A stretch of 64,000 bases of DNA, from contig JAJEKV010000035.1 in assembly GCA_021234155.1 (NCBI GenBank), positions 11,844,407-11,908,406 on the forward strand, in the 5' to 3' direction. The DNA comes from Isoetes taiwanensis. Taxonomy: Eukaryota > Streptophyta > Lycopodiopsida > Isoetales > Isoetaceae. The notes beneath the pieces were generated by a model that was not told the origin of the DNA, made no database searches, and saw only the letters and a list, made by a program, of their open reading frames with translations. Each line of letters opens with the position of its first letter. Within the stretch, counting starts at the first letter, position 1. The position numbers and the translations under genes are program-made. Positions 40,688 through 52,519 of the stretch are shown here, piece after piece.

Positions 40688-41061
40688 CACTTAGAACGTA
40701 AGCTCCCTTTTAACCTTTGATTAACTTTTTTATTGTTCTTTTATCTTCCTAGAACCCTTTTTCCATGTATTTTGCTTATGTGGTATACTCACTATGGATG
40801 GTCTTTTCTATAGATGCATTTGTTGGAATCACTTGTGGGAAGGTTTACAAACAGGCTTACATGGACTCCAATGGCTACTTTCAAATCCCAACTGGTACCC
40901 TTGAGCTTGAACATTGCTGGGGTTATGCCATTTATTCTGATGATGCCACTTATAAGGTCCCCGTCCGGCATGGCATTAATTCCAAGGTTGAGTATGCCAG
41001 CACCTATCGCCATCTCAAGTTCTACACCATTGGACCCTTTGCTTTTGCCCCTAAAAGTTAA
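40688..41061 (+). pseudogene. Ole e 1-type pseudogene: intron and exon 2 only
   Basis: This is a tandem copy of 37490-37981 that starts with the last ten bases of exon 1 (CACTTAGAAC), keeps a shortened intron, and has a fully open exon 2 (40814-41061). Relative to the functional gene it has a few replacements, and its last cysteine is serine (FAPKS). With no signal peptide or promoter it should not make a secreted protein. It could act as an exon trapped by upstream transcription. Confidence 0.88.
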
Positions 41062-41379
41062 ATTACTAGCAATTGTTGATGTTAGAGCCACATTGGCAAA
41101 TTATGTTCTCGTTATTTAAACTATCACCATAAGCTAGTTGCTAGTAGCCTTTTTTTGGCTCATAACTAAGCAAACCAACCTGGTTATGATGGACATATTT
41201 TTGTATTCTGTTCATTTTTAAAAAGCAGTAAACATATTTACCTTACACTTGTGAGCTCAAATGAGAATGCATTCCCATAGTCTTTTCAGTGTCTCATCCA
41301 GAAATAAATAATCTCAGATAATCTCACAATCACAGCCCAATCCCTTTTTATTTTGAGGTTTGAATATGTAGCATTATAA

Positions 41380-41800
41380 CATGGGGTTTTTTTTGTGATT
41401 TTGTACGCTTTTTGGCATGGTTTTCCTATGATTTCGGTGCTGTATTCATTGGGCCATACTAAATAGTATTTCTAGAGTGCAGCTTTTCTGGAGCGTTGAT
41501 GTGGATTAGCTTTAACAATCTAACGGTTCTTATGTCGAGCTCCTTATTCATATGCATGAACCCAGCAAAGCTCTGTTCTCTCAGAAGCTCTTGTGGTGGT
41601 ATTACCCGTCGTGCCGTCGCGCTGATCCGTCTCCCTCTATCCTCATCCAACAGTTGTGGTATGGAAGTTTGTGCTCTTTCATGACAGACAATCTTTCACG
41701 GCAGAGATTGGAACAATGCATGATACGGTGTTATTGTGTTTTTGCTGATTTTTGCTGTTTTTTGCTGTTTATGCTTCATATTGCATTCATCTTTTTTAAA
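41380..41800. other. Leader-like sequence before the triplicated repeat
   Basis: Non-coding to the eye. The short CG-containing stretch at 41590-41660 looks like gene or TE leader sequence; no family recognised. Confidence 0.3.
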
Positions 41801-41803
41801 CAT

Positions 41804-42760
41804 TCTACAGAAAGTGTTGTGTTATTTGCTCTTGGTTCACAGGATTCAAACGTGCAGGGAGATTTCCAGCATGGTGAAGTGGAGATGGAAAAAGATCTGG
41901 CTATAACATCCTCAACTTCCCCTCTGCTTACCATTTGTGCCTTAGTAATGCGGATCCGAGCCCGTGACCGCATGCCACCCAATCTGTTTTACCTTTGTTT
42001 AATCGCTTTAACCGAAAAACCTGCATGGCAGGGCCAAATCCGAAACCTAGCAATACACCTAGCATTAGAATCTGCATGCCAGGCCCAATGCTTTTCTTGA
42101 ATCCAAAACATTTCCACCTGATTCATCTCCTTTAAACATTTTACAGAAAGTATTGTGTTATTTGCTCTTGGTTCACGAGATTCAAACGTGCGGAGATTTC
42201 CAAAGATGGTGAAGTGGAGATGGAAAAAGATCCGCTATAACATCCTCAACTTCCCTCTCGCTTACCATTTGTGCCTTAGTATGCGGATCTGGAGCCCGAA
42301 CCGCATGCCGGACCCAATCTGTTGCCTTGCTTAACCCGACGGTAGAAAAACCGCATGGCGAGGCCAAATCCGAAACCTAGCAATACACCTAGCATTAGAA
42401 TCTGCATGCCAGGCCCAATGCTTTTCTTGAATCCAAAACATTTCCACTGTATTCATCTCCTTTAAACATTTTACAGAAAGTATTGTGTTATTTGCTCTTG
42501 GTTCACAGGATTCAAACGTGCAGGGAGATTTCCAGCATGGTGAAGTGGAGATGGAAAAAGATCTGGCTATAACATCCTCAACTTCCCCTCTGCTTACCAT
42601 TTGTGCCTTAGTACGGATCTGGAGCCCAGAATCTGCATGCCAGACCCAATCTTGTTGCACTGTTCAATCCGGGACAGCCAAAGTCTGCATGGCAGGGCCA
42701 AAACCGGAACCTAGCATTCTTTTCTTGAATCCAAAACCTGCATAAACCTGCATGGCAGGG
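41804..42760. repeat. Triplicated ~330-bp tandem repeat
   Basis: The landmark ACAGAAAGT-TTGTGTTATTTGC occurs at 41807, 42143 and 42473 (spacings 336 and 330). Each unit includes CAAACGTGCAGGGAGATTTC, GAAGTGGAGATGGAAAAAG and GCATGGCAGGGCC or close variants. The middle unit is the most diverged, with small deletions. Confidence 0.92.
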
Positions 42761-43296
42761 TGAACCCGAAACTGCAATATGTAGCATTACATCTACCATT
42801 ACATCCACTGTATTACTCTTGAATACGACTCACTCTTGCGATTGACAAGATGCCAAACCGATACCGTAACAAGAGAAAGTTTGATGATACCCTGCTGGCT
42901 TGCTCCCCCGGCAAACGCAACTGCAATATGTAGCATAAACCTCCATGGCAGGGCCAATCCGAAAACCCTAACAAGATGCAGCTTCATGATAGTCGGCTGG
43001 CTTGCTCCAAGCACCAGACTCGACCGTGCCATATCGAAAACCCTAACCCTGCCACAACAAATTTGCCTATCTATTTTCTACACAACTCTGAAATGACGAC
43101 CTTCGTAACCATCCTTTATTCCTGGAAAATAAAAATGGAACCCCTCCTCTCAAAAACCACCATATTGCTACATATTGCTTTAACGTGACCAACCATTGCT
43201 TAGGTTAATATCCAATTACAATTACAAGCTTGTGTTATTCTTATTATAATGCTATATATTCCTTCTAACCTTGTGTTGTTTTTTTAATGGTCGCAG

Positions 43297-43450
43297 CTAT
43301 TACAATGAGACGAATGGCACGAAAACAGATTTAGGCTCGACCTCAACATCACGAATGGGAGTTATACAAGCAGAAGGCATCACGTACGAAATAAACCATC
43401 CTGCACAAGAAGATGTCGCTGAAGCTCAAGAGGCTCCAAAACTATTATAA
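43297..43450 (+). other. Exon-like fragment after a splice-acceptor-like site
   Basis: TGGTCGCAG at 43288-43296 precedes an open frame of about 50 codons (YYNETNGTKTDLGSTSTS, then EGITYEINHPAQEDVAEAQE) ending in TAA. Family unknown. It may be the 3' exon of a TE-captured gene. Confidence 0.25.
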
Positions 43451-43645
43451 TACCTTTGCTATTTTCAATAACTCAATAAATTTCTAAATAAAATGCTTTT
43501 ATAGCATATATAATTATATTACATTATGCTTTAATATTATAGTTACTCATGTTTCATTTTACTATATTCCTTTTTTTCCTTAATGTTTGCATATTACATA
43601 ACACATATTGCTACATGTTTTAAATGTCTTTTATATTCTCACGCC

Positions 43646-44134
43646 TTTTTTTTTTTTTATGGCCCGAAAGGGCCAAAAATTTTTTAGTATAATAACCAAC
43701 ACATAACTACCATTGACATTAATAAATATAACCATTGGATCAACACATTTAAATTAAAATCCCCTTAAACCCCCTTTGGTTTGGGTGCATATTCACACGG
43801 GGTGACGTAGGGGCGAGAGCCCTCATAATTGTATTTTTTTGCACGCATGAAATCAACACCATATAGTATTCCTATTGAAATCTTATAGTATTTTGCGAAA
43901 TCTTATTATACAAGATAGCAAATCTTGTACTTGCATACCCCACAAATGAGGAACTTTACGTACGGTGTAGATTAAGGAATAAGGGGCGAATATGCCAATC
44001 CGACAGCTCTCGATGCCCGGAGTCATCCCCCGTGTGAATATGCACCCAAACCAAAGGGGGTTTAAGGGGGATTTTAATTTAAATGTGTTGGATCCAATGG
44101 TTATATTTATTAATGTCAATGGTAGTTATGTGTT
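43646..44134 (-). mobile_element. Retroposon with palindromic core, second copy
   Basis: On the minus strand the order is arm, 249-bp core (44039-43791) bounded by ATTCACACGGGG/CCCCGTGTGAAT, arm, hairpin (GGCCCGAAAGGGCC region, 43661-43674) and a poly(A) tail seen as T13 at 43646-43658. Both arms (about 98 bp each) are inverted repeats, so this copy is a near-complete foldback. It pairs with the truncated copy at 9095-9486. Host sequence of the tandem duplication resumes at once on the right. Confidence 0.7.
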
Positions 44135-44264
44135 GTGCCAAAAGATTCGTGTCTCCTGCAAAGTGAACATAAATGGCACCACCATAAAATCAACACGAAA
44201 ACATCGGATTTATATGCTAGCTTGCCAATCACATGAATTCCAAAAAAAAAAAGGCCACTCCACT

Positions 44265-44640
44265 ATGACAAAAAGGTACACTGAATACACAGTATAACAA
44301 GGAGTACCTCAATTGAAAAAACCAAATGAATTGAACATGGTTTCTTTCATATTATATTTCGTGTTCATACCAACATTGAAGAAACAACCTACAATAAAAC
44401 TCAGGCGTATTCCACTATCACATATATTTGAAAGTTATGCGCACTGGTAACAGGTTAAAAAGAGATACCGAAGATACGATTTGAAGGTCGCTCATATATA
44501 TTACAGAAAATAGGCTATTCAATTTAGAGTAAGAGTATAGTTTGTTGGTAATAGAATAGAGGGTGTGAAATGCTCTGGACATCTTCATAGGTGATATTTT
44601 GGAATTGGTAGTATTCTCCTTATGAGTGAACTTTAGAGTT
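44265..44640. other. Edge of the satellite-bearing insert
   Basis: No gene recognised. From about 44580 the first units of the GATACTTTGGAATTGGTAGTAGG repeat family appear (core GGAATTGGTAGTA). Confidence 0.4.
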
Positions 44641-44652
44641 GGTAGTAGGAAG

Positions 44653-45478
44653 GAAGGTTCTTTTATCGTCCGCGGAGGCCAATCGGCCTATGGGACCCAA
44701 ATTACACGGGTGCAGCAAGCCCGTTGCTACCCGGATCAAAAAACCCCCCCTTAGGAGGGAAAAACCGTCGCAACAACAAGCCTGCTGGCAGCTGTACAAA
44801 TATACATATACACATGAAATCCCGGCACCTCAGGTAGGCGCCCGGGGGCAGAGGTGAGTCCGCAGATCCAAAACCTCCTGGAGGTAGGAGCCAAGGGATC
44901 GAACTGACGGCGTACTGAGTAGCTCGTACAGAGGCAGACCAGGTCGCACCAAGAGAATGTAGCGAGCCCGAATCTGACTATAGGCTGGACAGCTCTGGAA
45001 GGCATGGCTTTCATCCTCAACAACCCCTAGCGGGCAACACTGATAAAGCCTGTCCTGGCGCGGCTCTCCAACCCACCGACCCGTCTCAGGCCGAAGATGG
45101 TGGGCCCCTGTTGGAATGGACGCGATGATCCTGCGCTTCTTCATGGGCAACTGAGAACGCAGGTAGAGCTGTGGGCCTCGAACCAGGGTGGGGTTTATGT
45201 GATGTTTGTAGTGTGCCACCTTTACCTGTTCCAGAGCATGGTGGTCCTAGAGCTTCCCCAGAAAACAAGAGTCCAAGTACCCCCTCAGCCTATCCCGGCT
45301 GGCGTCTGTGTGCACCTGGACGCACCTATGTGCATCTACGTTCCAGCGCGCTAGCCACTGGGCTCTCTTGTCCTTCCAACAAGCCCTGAGTCGTTGCGGG
45401 CTCATCGTCACAGCGTAAGCCAAGTGCGGGAGCCGAGTGTCGCCCATGCTAGGGCATGTGTGTATATGGACTTGCATG
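44653..45478 (-). mobile_element. LINE 3' end (zf-RVT region) inserted in a satellite array
   Basis: The minus strand encodes SPQRLRACWKDKRAQWLARW, then a stop-interrupted stretch and KKRRIIASIPTGAHHLRPET, DRLYQCCPLGVVEDESHAFQ and CPAYSQIRARY: the C-terminal, cysteine/histidine zf-RVT region of a LINE reverse transcriptase. The satellite repeats stop at 44653 and resume near 45478, so it is a 5'-truncated insertion. It belongs to a different family from the full-length LINE. Confidence 0.7.
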
Positions 45479-45609
45479 GTAGTAGGTGTAAGTAGGCTCC
45501 TCATGGATGATACTTTAGAATTAGTAATAGGTGTGAGCAAACTCCTCATGCATGGGTGCCAAGTAGTAGATGTGGTAAAGGTCCCCATGGGTGTAGATGT
45601 AGCAAGCAC

Positions 45610-46098
45610 CTCAGTCTAAAAATAGCAATTTTTTGGAACTTTGCGAACACTCAAAATAGAATGTTCTAGAATGTTCCAGATGGTCACGGGCAAGTATCTT
45701 AGTCTAAAAGTAGAAAGTTTTCTAAAACTTTGCAAAAACACAAAACAAAATGTTCCAGGTGCTCCTGGGCAAGCACCTCAGACTAAAAATACAAAGTATT
45801 GTGGAACTTTGCAAACACTCAAAATAGAATGTTCTAGAATATTCTAGATGCTCATGGGCAAGCATCTAAGTCTAAAAATAGGCAGTTTTTAGAAACTTTG
45901 CAAAAATTCAAAATAGAATGTTCTAAAATGCTTCAGATGCTCATGGCAAGCATCTAAGTTTAAAAATAGCAAGTCTTTTGAAACTTTACAAAAACTCAAA
46001 ATAGAATATTCTAGAATATTCCAAATCTCATGGACAAGCATCTCAGTCTAAAAATAGCAAGTTTTTTGAAACTTTGCAAAAACTCAAAATAAAAGGAC
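45610..46098. repeat. 88-bp satellite array, six units
   Basis: The landmark AGTCTAAAAATAG recurs at 45613, 45701, 45780, 45869, 45957 and 46045 (steps 88, 79, 89, 88, 88). Each unit carries AACTTTGCAAAAACTCAAAA and AGAATGTTCTAGAATGTTCC or variants. The regular step and divergence suggest an old tandem array nested in the other minisatellite. Confidence 0.92.
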
Positions 46099-46896
46099 CT
46101 TAGTAGGTGTGATGGGTGCGACTCAGCTTCTCATGGGTGATACTTTGGTCGGTAGTAGGTGTGATGGGTATGATAGGCGTGTGAGCTTCACATAAACGAT
46201 ACTTTAGAATTGGCAATAGGTGCGGGTCAGCCTCTAATGGGTGTAATTTTGGAATCGGCAATATATGTGAGTAAGCTCCCAATGGATGGTACTTTGGGAT
46301 TGATAAATGTTAGTAGTAGGTGTGTATAAGCTCTACAAAGGTGATACCTTGAAATTGTAGTAGGTATGAGTCAACTCCTCATGTGTGATATTTTTATATT
46401 GGTAGCTAGTTGAATCCACTCTTCATAGATGATGCTTTAGAATTGGCAGTAAGTGGTACTAAACTCCTCATAAATCGAGAAATGAATGTTGAGCAAAGTA
46501 GGTGTGAGTAAGCTCCTAATGGGTGATACTTTGAAATTGGTAGTAGGTTGAATAAGGTCCCAATTGGTGATACTATAGGTGGTAGTAAGCTCCTCATAGA
46601 ATGTGAAATGAATGCTGGGTACGGTAGGTGTGAGTCAGCTTCTAATGGGTGAACCCAGGCGTGAGTAAGCTCTCAATGGATGATACTTTGGAATTGGTAG
46701 TAGATGTGTATAAGCTCCACATGAGTAGTAGGCGTTGGTAGTAGGTGATAATTTAAAATTGTAGTAGGTATAAGTCAGCTTCTCATATGTGATACTTCCA
46801 AATTGGTGGTAGGTGCAAAAGAAAAGGGGCCGAGGAGTTAGTGCAAAACAAAAGAACATCCCCATAGATGGGAATACCATGAGCGGGCATGTTTTT

Positions 46897-47022
46897 GTCC
46901 AAACCGAGGCGAGGCCTCGGCCAGAGGTTGAAGCTGAGCTGAGGAATAGTGCCAAGGATGTCCAAACCGAGGCGAGGCCCAGGCCAGAGGCCGGGGCCGA
47001 GCCAAGGAACGGTGCAAAAGAA
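46897..47022. repeat. 63-bp tandem duplication at the gypsy border
   Basis: Two units start GTCCAAACCGAGGCGAGGCC at 46897 and 46960. GCAAAAGAAAAGG motifs flank the pair (46814 and 47010). Confidence 0.85.
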
Positions 47023-47026
47023 AAGG

Positions 47027-48655
47027 ACCCGATAGTTTATGATAAAGAATTTATGGCTGTCATTCATCCTTTGAAAGTGTGGCAATACTATCTTTTAGGG
47101 TCGATGGTTCATATTTTGACTGACCACCAAAACATTAGGCACATTGTTTCGCATAAAACATTATCAGAAGGGCAATTGACATGGGTTGCTTTTATGCAGC
47201 AATATGAAGAGAATGTGGTGGTAGATTCTTTAGGTAGGTGTTCTCTTTCTATAGCACAATCCAACCATATTGTTGTATGCCACTGCCCATGATTATAAGG
47301 ATATTTGGTTATTGGCTCAAAGTGGCAATGCATATGGATATAAGATCATTAATGGGTTCTTATATAAAAGTCCAAAGCTATGCATTGTTCGTGATTTAGA
47401 TCACTTATTCTTAGATAGGTCCATGATGCACCTATTGCGGGTCATCATGGCGTGGAGGCAACTTTGGCAAAGCTTGAACCATACTTTATTTGCCTGGATT
47501 GCGGAGAGATGTCTTGGTTCATCTTCGTCATTGTGTCACTTGCCAATGGATAAGAAAGCGAACAAGAAACCTCATGGTGTTCCTTTATCCTTGCCTATTC
47601 CGGAAGCAAGATGGGAGCAGATCACTATGGATTTCATTTTGGTCTTCTCGCAAGTTCTCGCAAGAATGCTGTCATTTGGACAGTTGTTGATTGTTTAAAT
47701 AAACACGCACATTTTATTCCTTGTTCGAATAATTTGACAGCTTATAGTGCGGCTACGCTCTTTATCAAAGAGATATTTAGGCTACATAGGTTGCCTAAGA
47801 TTATTGTATGCAATCTTGATACAAAGTTGACCAGTAAATTCTGGAAGGCATTATTTATGCAACTAGGAACAAAGTTAAGGTTCTCCACTGCTTTTCACCC
47901 AGAAACTGATGGACAATCCGAGGTGGTAAATAAAGTTATTTGCTCCATCTTAAGGGGGTTTGTCAATGAACATCAGGGTCATTGGGAAGAGTATTTGCCT
48001 ATTGCTGAATTTGTGTATAATAACATGTATCAGTCTACCATAAAGATGACCCCTTTTTAGGCAGTTTATGGTCAGCCTGTATGGGAGCCACTCTTTCAAG
48101 TGTGTGAGGATGTTCCAAATACTGATGATTGGTTATTGGGCATAAGGATCTTATAGACTTGCTTCAGGATCGTATTCAAGATCCTCAGGCATCTTTTGCA
48201 AATAAATCATCTAAGTTGCGTCAACCAATGGTCTTTAAGGAAGGAGATTGGGTATGGATGAGGATCCATAAAGGCCACTTTTAGAAAGATGCGCGCAAGA
48301 AGGATCTCAAGTTGGCACCCCATTTCCATGAACCATTTCAAGTTATTAAAGTGGTCAATGAGAATGCATATCAAATAAAATTGCCTCAAGGTTAGAAAAT
48401 GCATGATGTAGTGAATGTGTCATTCCTAACGGCTTATCATGGTAAAGAGTTACCTCAACTTGGGAGGTTAAGTGAGCCAGAACTGATTGATGATTTCGAA
48501 GTTCTAAAGCCGAAAATAATTTTGGCGGATAAATCCAGTAGTGGTTCAAGACAGTATTTGGTAAAATTTGCTCACAAACCTTTGGAGGACACCTCATGGG
48601 TACGTGGCAAAGAAGCTTATTTGGATATTCTTTGGGAATATAAAGATCAGAAATA
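47027..48655 (+). mobile_element. Ty3/gypsy pol fragment (RNase H, integrase, chromodomain-like end)
   Basis: Read across several frames the order is RNase H (VYDKEFMAVIHPLKVW, YYLLGS, TDHQNIRHI, LSEGQLTWV), the integrase zinc-binding region (decayed), the integrase core (WTVVDCLNKHAHFIP, LTSKFW, FHPETDGQSE, VYNN) and a C-terminal region with a chromodomain-like YLVKFAHKPLEDTSWV. There are multiple stops and frameshifts, and part of the RNase H to integrase spacer is deleted. Protease and most of the reverse transcriptase are missing. The pol order RNase H-integrase-chromodomain indicates a chromovirus-type Ty3/gypsy retrotransposon. Confidence 0.9.
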
Positions 48656-48796
48656 AAAGGAAGTCGAGGGACAAGAAAATGTCCAAGGACACGCTTCTAC
48701 TAGCAGGCCTAAGCGAGGGCCAAGGAAGGGTTATGCTTGGATGGCTAAAGGTATTTAGACACCTTTTTGCAGTAGAGACTGCTGCAATGTCAAGAA

Positions 48797-48841
48797 GAAT
48801 AGAATAGAATAGAATAGAATAGAATAGAATAGAATAGAATA
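48797..48841. repeat. (AGAAT)n microsatellite
   Basis: About nine pure 5-bp repeats. Confidence 0.97.
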
Positions 48842-49101
48842 GATTTTTAGCGTCCACGGGAATGATATATGCCAAGGACGTGGCAAAAGGCCAAGGACTT
48901 GGCAAAAGGCGTTGGGCCTTTTTGGGCCATGTGGGCCTTTGGACCTTTGGGGCCTTTGTCCAAAGGAGGGTGTGGTCCAAAGGGGGGCCAAAGGGGCGTG
49001 TATGTTGTATAGCTGCTAGGGGAAGAGCTCAGGGGCAGCTTTGTTTTGGCTGAGGGCTCATGGTTGGGTGGTGAGATAGCGTGCTATGTCAAGAGTATTT
49101 T
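48842..49101. other. GGCC/CAAAGG-rich spacer
   Basis: No gene. Repeated GGCCTTTGG/CCAAAGG motifs at 48900-49000 give local inverted pairing. Confidence 0.5.
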
Positions 49102-49599
49102 ATGAGTCAACAGAACAGAATCTAGATATATAAAACGAACATGCTGGAGGAGTTATCTCACTGCCGCATCACCCTTCATTTTTGAGTCACTATAGCTAGA
49201 GCTACCGCAGGTCCAGTGCTGGAGTTCCATTTTGATAATAAAATGGGCGGGAAGAAAAATGCGAATGCCCTTCAAAGTTCTTTTTGCCCTTCAAATATTG
49301 TGAGACCATTTTTTTGGACTTTTTTTAGGATGAGCTAACAAATACTTTCGACCAATGACCAAACCAGCTAGTTCGTCTACATCCACATAGCTACCTTCAA
49401 ATATTGGCCCATCTCTAGGATCGATCTAAGGTGGTTCAAACCCTAACCTTAATGGGTCAATATTATGAACATCGATGGCTGGAGATGGCAACCATGAGGT
49501 GATAGTAACTTCTGCAACCTTCAAGTCGTATATTTTGGAGTGTAAGAGTTTCAAGCTAGTTATGGTGCCATTTATGAGCTTTCAAATGTATTTTGTATG

Positions 49600-50325
49600 C
49601 TCTTCTAACCAGGCTAAATATTTTTGGACTTTGAATTTTGATAGTCCTTGGCACTTGTTTATGGCGCCAACATCCTTAAAGAAAATGGCACCAGATTAGA
49701 GTGAAAAAATGTTGCTCGCTAGGATTGGTTTTTCTACAATGCTTAGGATGACCTCTGGGTTGTTATATAAATGTCATTAGCATGCATGTTGTATTGCTCC
49801 CCTTGATTAAAGCTGCGATCCAATTTTAATTCTAAGACCATGCTAAATTTGCAAGCAGCTGGAGCTCATCGAATATTGTGTATGTTCCTTTTTTCGTTTC
49901 GTTGTTATTGATGTATAGAGTATACTCAATGTTATTAAATTCTAAACTTGGAGGTATGTTAAATTGACCGTGCATTGGAGCTATCTACTATGTATCTTTC
50001 CTTTAGCTTAAATTACTTGTATGAAGCGAGCTTTGAGCTTTCAAGTTTGGAGAGGCATCATGTTGGATTGGAAGGCTGAGCAATTGTGTTTGACAAGGAT
50101 GGATCAGTTCTGAAGGACGCAATTTTAATCATTTGGAAGTATGTTGAATTGAGGATTAAGATGTGAAGGCATAAAGGGAAGAGACTCGGGAATTGAGGAG
50201 GCAGACTATAAGTATATTTTAGATCAATGGTTGGGTTTGTCACAAGGTAGATGTCACAAAGGAAGATATAAACTGGATTTTTCATGAGTGCTCTAAGATG
50301 CACCCATGAGGACATGGGTTAAGTT
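49600..50325. other. No gene recognised; probably gypsy-derived 3' non-coding sequence
   Basis: It ends in a purine-rich tract at 50325-50338 just before an LTR-like start. Confidence 0.35.
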
Positions 50326-50345
50326 TTTGGAGGAGAGACTGTAAC
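50326..50345 (+). mobile_element. Polypurine tract and LTR start of a gypsy element
   Basis: GGAGGAGAGAC is directly followed by TGTAACGGACC, the usual junction between the 3' polypurine tract and the 3' LTR of plant Ty3/gypsy elements. The LTR's right end is not identified. Confidence 0.45.
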
Positions 50346-52450
50346 GGACCTATCAACTTAGCACCAACATGAAGATGTAAGTAACGTTGCCATTATATAA
50401 GAGTGCATTTTTAATGGTAAAATAAATGATTATATGCTAGGAATACATGCATGAAATGTGTCCATGCATGCGGCGTGTGCATGCATGCAAGGTCATTGTC
50501 GCAACAATATTATTCTAGATTTCTTGGGAAGGAGTTTTCTATGGGAAAGAAGCCTTTTTTTTTTGTTGTGGAGGATGCACTTGCACCAGATTGATCAGAA
50601 TTGAACCAACGAGAAGAAGCAAAGTATTTCTAGGTAGGGGCCAAGTCTTACACTTGGGGTTCTTATGATGTCTATGTTTTGGTTGACGTAGTTTTGGGAA
50701 AGCTTAATGAGCTTTGATGATGGTTTGTAGATTTAATGAATTGAGGCATGATCTGAATTGAATTAACATAATCAAAGATAGATTCGTGAATGTAAAAGAG
50801 AAGGAAAAGTAGTGCTTTTAGATTATCATCTGTGGTTTTTATATAATCATATAGTGGAAATTGATGCTGAGTAGCTGAGAAATTGATGAGTTTAACACAC
50901 ATAATTGTATTACGGTTGGATGATGTTATTAAATTGTCTTACTTTGTTAATGTTTGCATTTAATTAAAGGAATTATGATTTATCATATCTCTGATTTGGT
51001 TGGCTTAGTAAAGTGCAATTATGCATGCATGGATTATTGTTAAAAACATGTTTTTGGGATTTGTATCATGGTGTGGTTGGTTACTTCTGGTAGATAAAGG
51101 TTAGAAATGTTGTGCAACTTTGTCTTCGTGCCAAATAATGAATAACTCCTCTCTGGTGTCTGGCCAGAAGAAATAACTTTTATACATGAACCTTTGGCAG
51201 AAGCTCGGCTGAAACGACCTCATTGCCGTGTTCTCTAGTTGAATCTTTTCTATCATTATTCAGTCCTAAACTGTTTCTATCGGCACAAAGAGGGGAAAAA
51301 CTTAAAGAGATATTATGAATTACGTAGCATCATGCTGCCACAGACAACTGAAACATCTAGGGTAAACGTGATTATTCGACATGATTTATTGCAATAAGGC
51401 AGGCAGATGAAGGTCTACAAAGGACTATCTACTAAAAGACAAACCAACGATAATTTCTTGAACATATCCATAGATAGTTTCTTTAGACATTGTATTATCA
51501 TCTACTATGCAAAGGTTCATACTTTCAGATCCCAATCTTCTTTTCTTTATTGATATATTTTCCATACCGGTCCAAAATAGGATAGTTCAAAGAATGCTAT
51601 TATTATATCAAAGAAATCTCTACAGATAAAGCAATTGCATCTCCAAGTTCTTCCTGAAAATAAGTGGTGGACGAGCTGGTACACTGGCAATTGATTGGAT
51701 CAGAGGTTCCAGTTGCCAGCGGACATAAAGATCCATTTGATGGCTTAAGAGCCTTTGTTCCTTTGAAGGCTTTGTGCCTTTGGGGCTAAAGGATTAGTCA
51801 GAATAAGGGTTCAAGCATTTGTTCTGTTTCTGTGGAGAGACTGTAGTTGGATTTTGGTTCTGGTTAGGTATTCTCAATATGCAAAAATTTCTAGCACATT
51901 GATGATATCTTCTTGACATTATTGTCCTCCGAGAAACTAAAGACACATAATGCAATAGTATTATGCGCATCAGCAATAACATTGGCCATTCACAACTGTC
52001 AGATATCAGAGAGTTTTGATACCTTCTCCTGCCTTAGATAACAAACCATACACATAATACTATGACAAGAGATGCTTGGGAAAAAGAGTAAAGGCTCAAA
52101 TAAAATCCCTAAACGTAAAATGCTTTACACAAAAAATAAAAGGCAAATGACAACTTTTTTTTGACCTAAAATGCCCAACACCTTTTCTAAAAAGGACTCC
52201 ACTTTTGCCCTTTAGCGAGGTTATAAAAAATTCGGGGAGCAACAACCTACCCAACAAATCCTGGAGCAACAACCTACACAACTAACATCCTGGGACACCT
52301 AATTTGCTTTTTGACCGTTTTTACCCAATGTGAAATGCCTACCACCTTTTTTAAACCTTCAAAAAAGACTACACCTTTTGCAATGCCTACCACCTTTTTT
52401 CTAAACTTCAAAAAGGACTATATTTTTTGCCTTTTACCTTTTACCTAGGT
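50346..52450. other. Possible LTR and unassigned DNA
   Basis: About 2.1 kb, AT-rich, no coding signal. The first part may be LTR sequence. From about 52110 the CCTAC/CAACC-rich imperfect repeats (GCCTACCACCTTTT twice, GGAGCAACAACCTAC twice) look like the 5' non-coding end of the Helitron that follows. Confidence 0.35.
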
Positions 52451-52519
52451 TTAGAAGATTCATGGAGGAGTAATGGCCCATACAACTAACATTCTTTGGA
52501 TACATAATTTGCAATGGTG

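Larger units (their letters stand above)
44570..46800. repeat. Degenerate ~55-bp minisatellite (GGTGATACTTTGGAATTGGT family)
   Basis: Units of GTGAGTAAGCTCCTCATGGG plus GATACTTTGGAATTGGTAG occur at 44580-44653, 45478-45608 and 46100-46800, interrupted by the LINE tail and the 88-bp array. Units vary widely in length and sequence. Confidence 0.8.
40688..49900 (+). repeat. Second copy of a ~3.2-kb tandem duplication, expanded by insertions
   Basis: Blocks 40688-41360, 44133-44256, 49102-49595 and a short stretch near 49870 match 37491-40030 in order and orientation. Intervening inserts are 41360-44133 (triplicated repeat plus retroposon), 44257-49101 (satellites, LINE tail, gypsy pol) and 49596-49870. 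Confidence 0.8.

Noticed and set aside
45610-46098. CRISPR-like array of regularly spaced repeats
   Set aside because: The whole 88-bp unit is repeated, there are no unique spacers, and the setting is eukaryotic.
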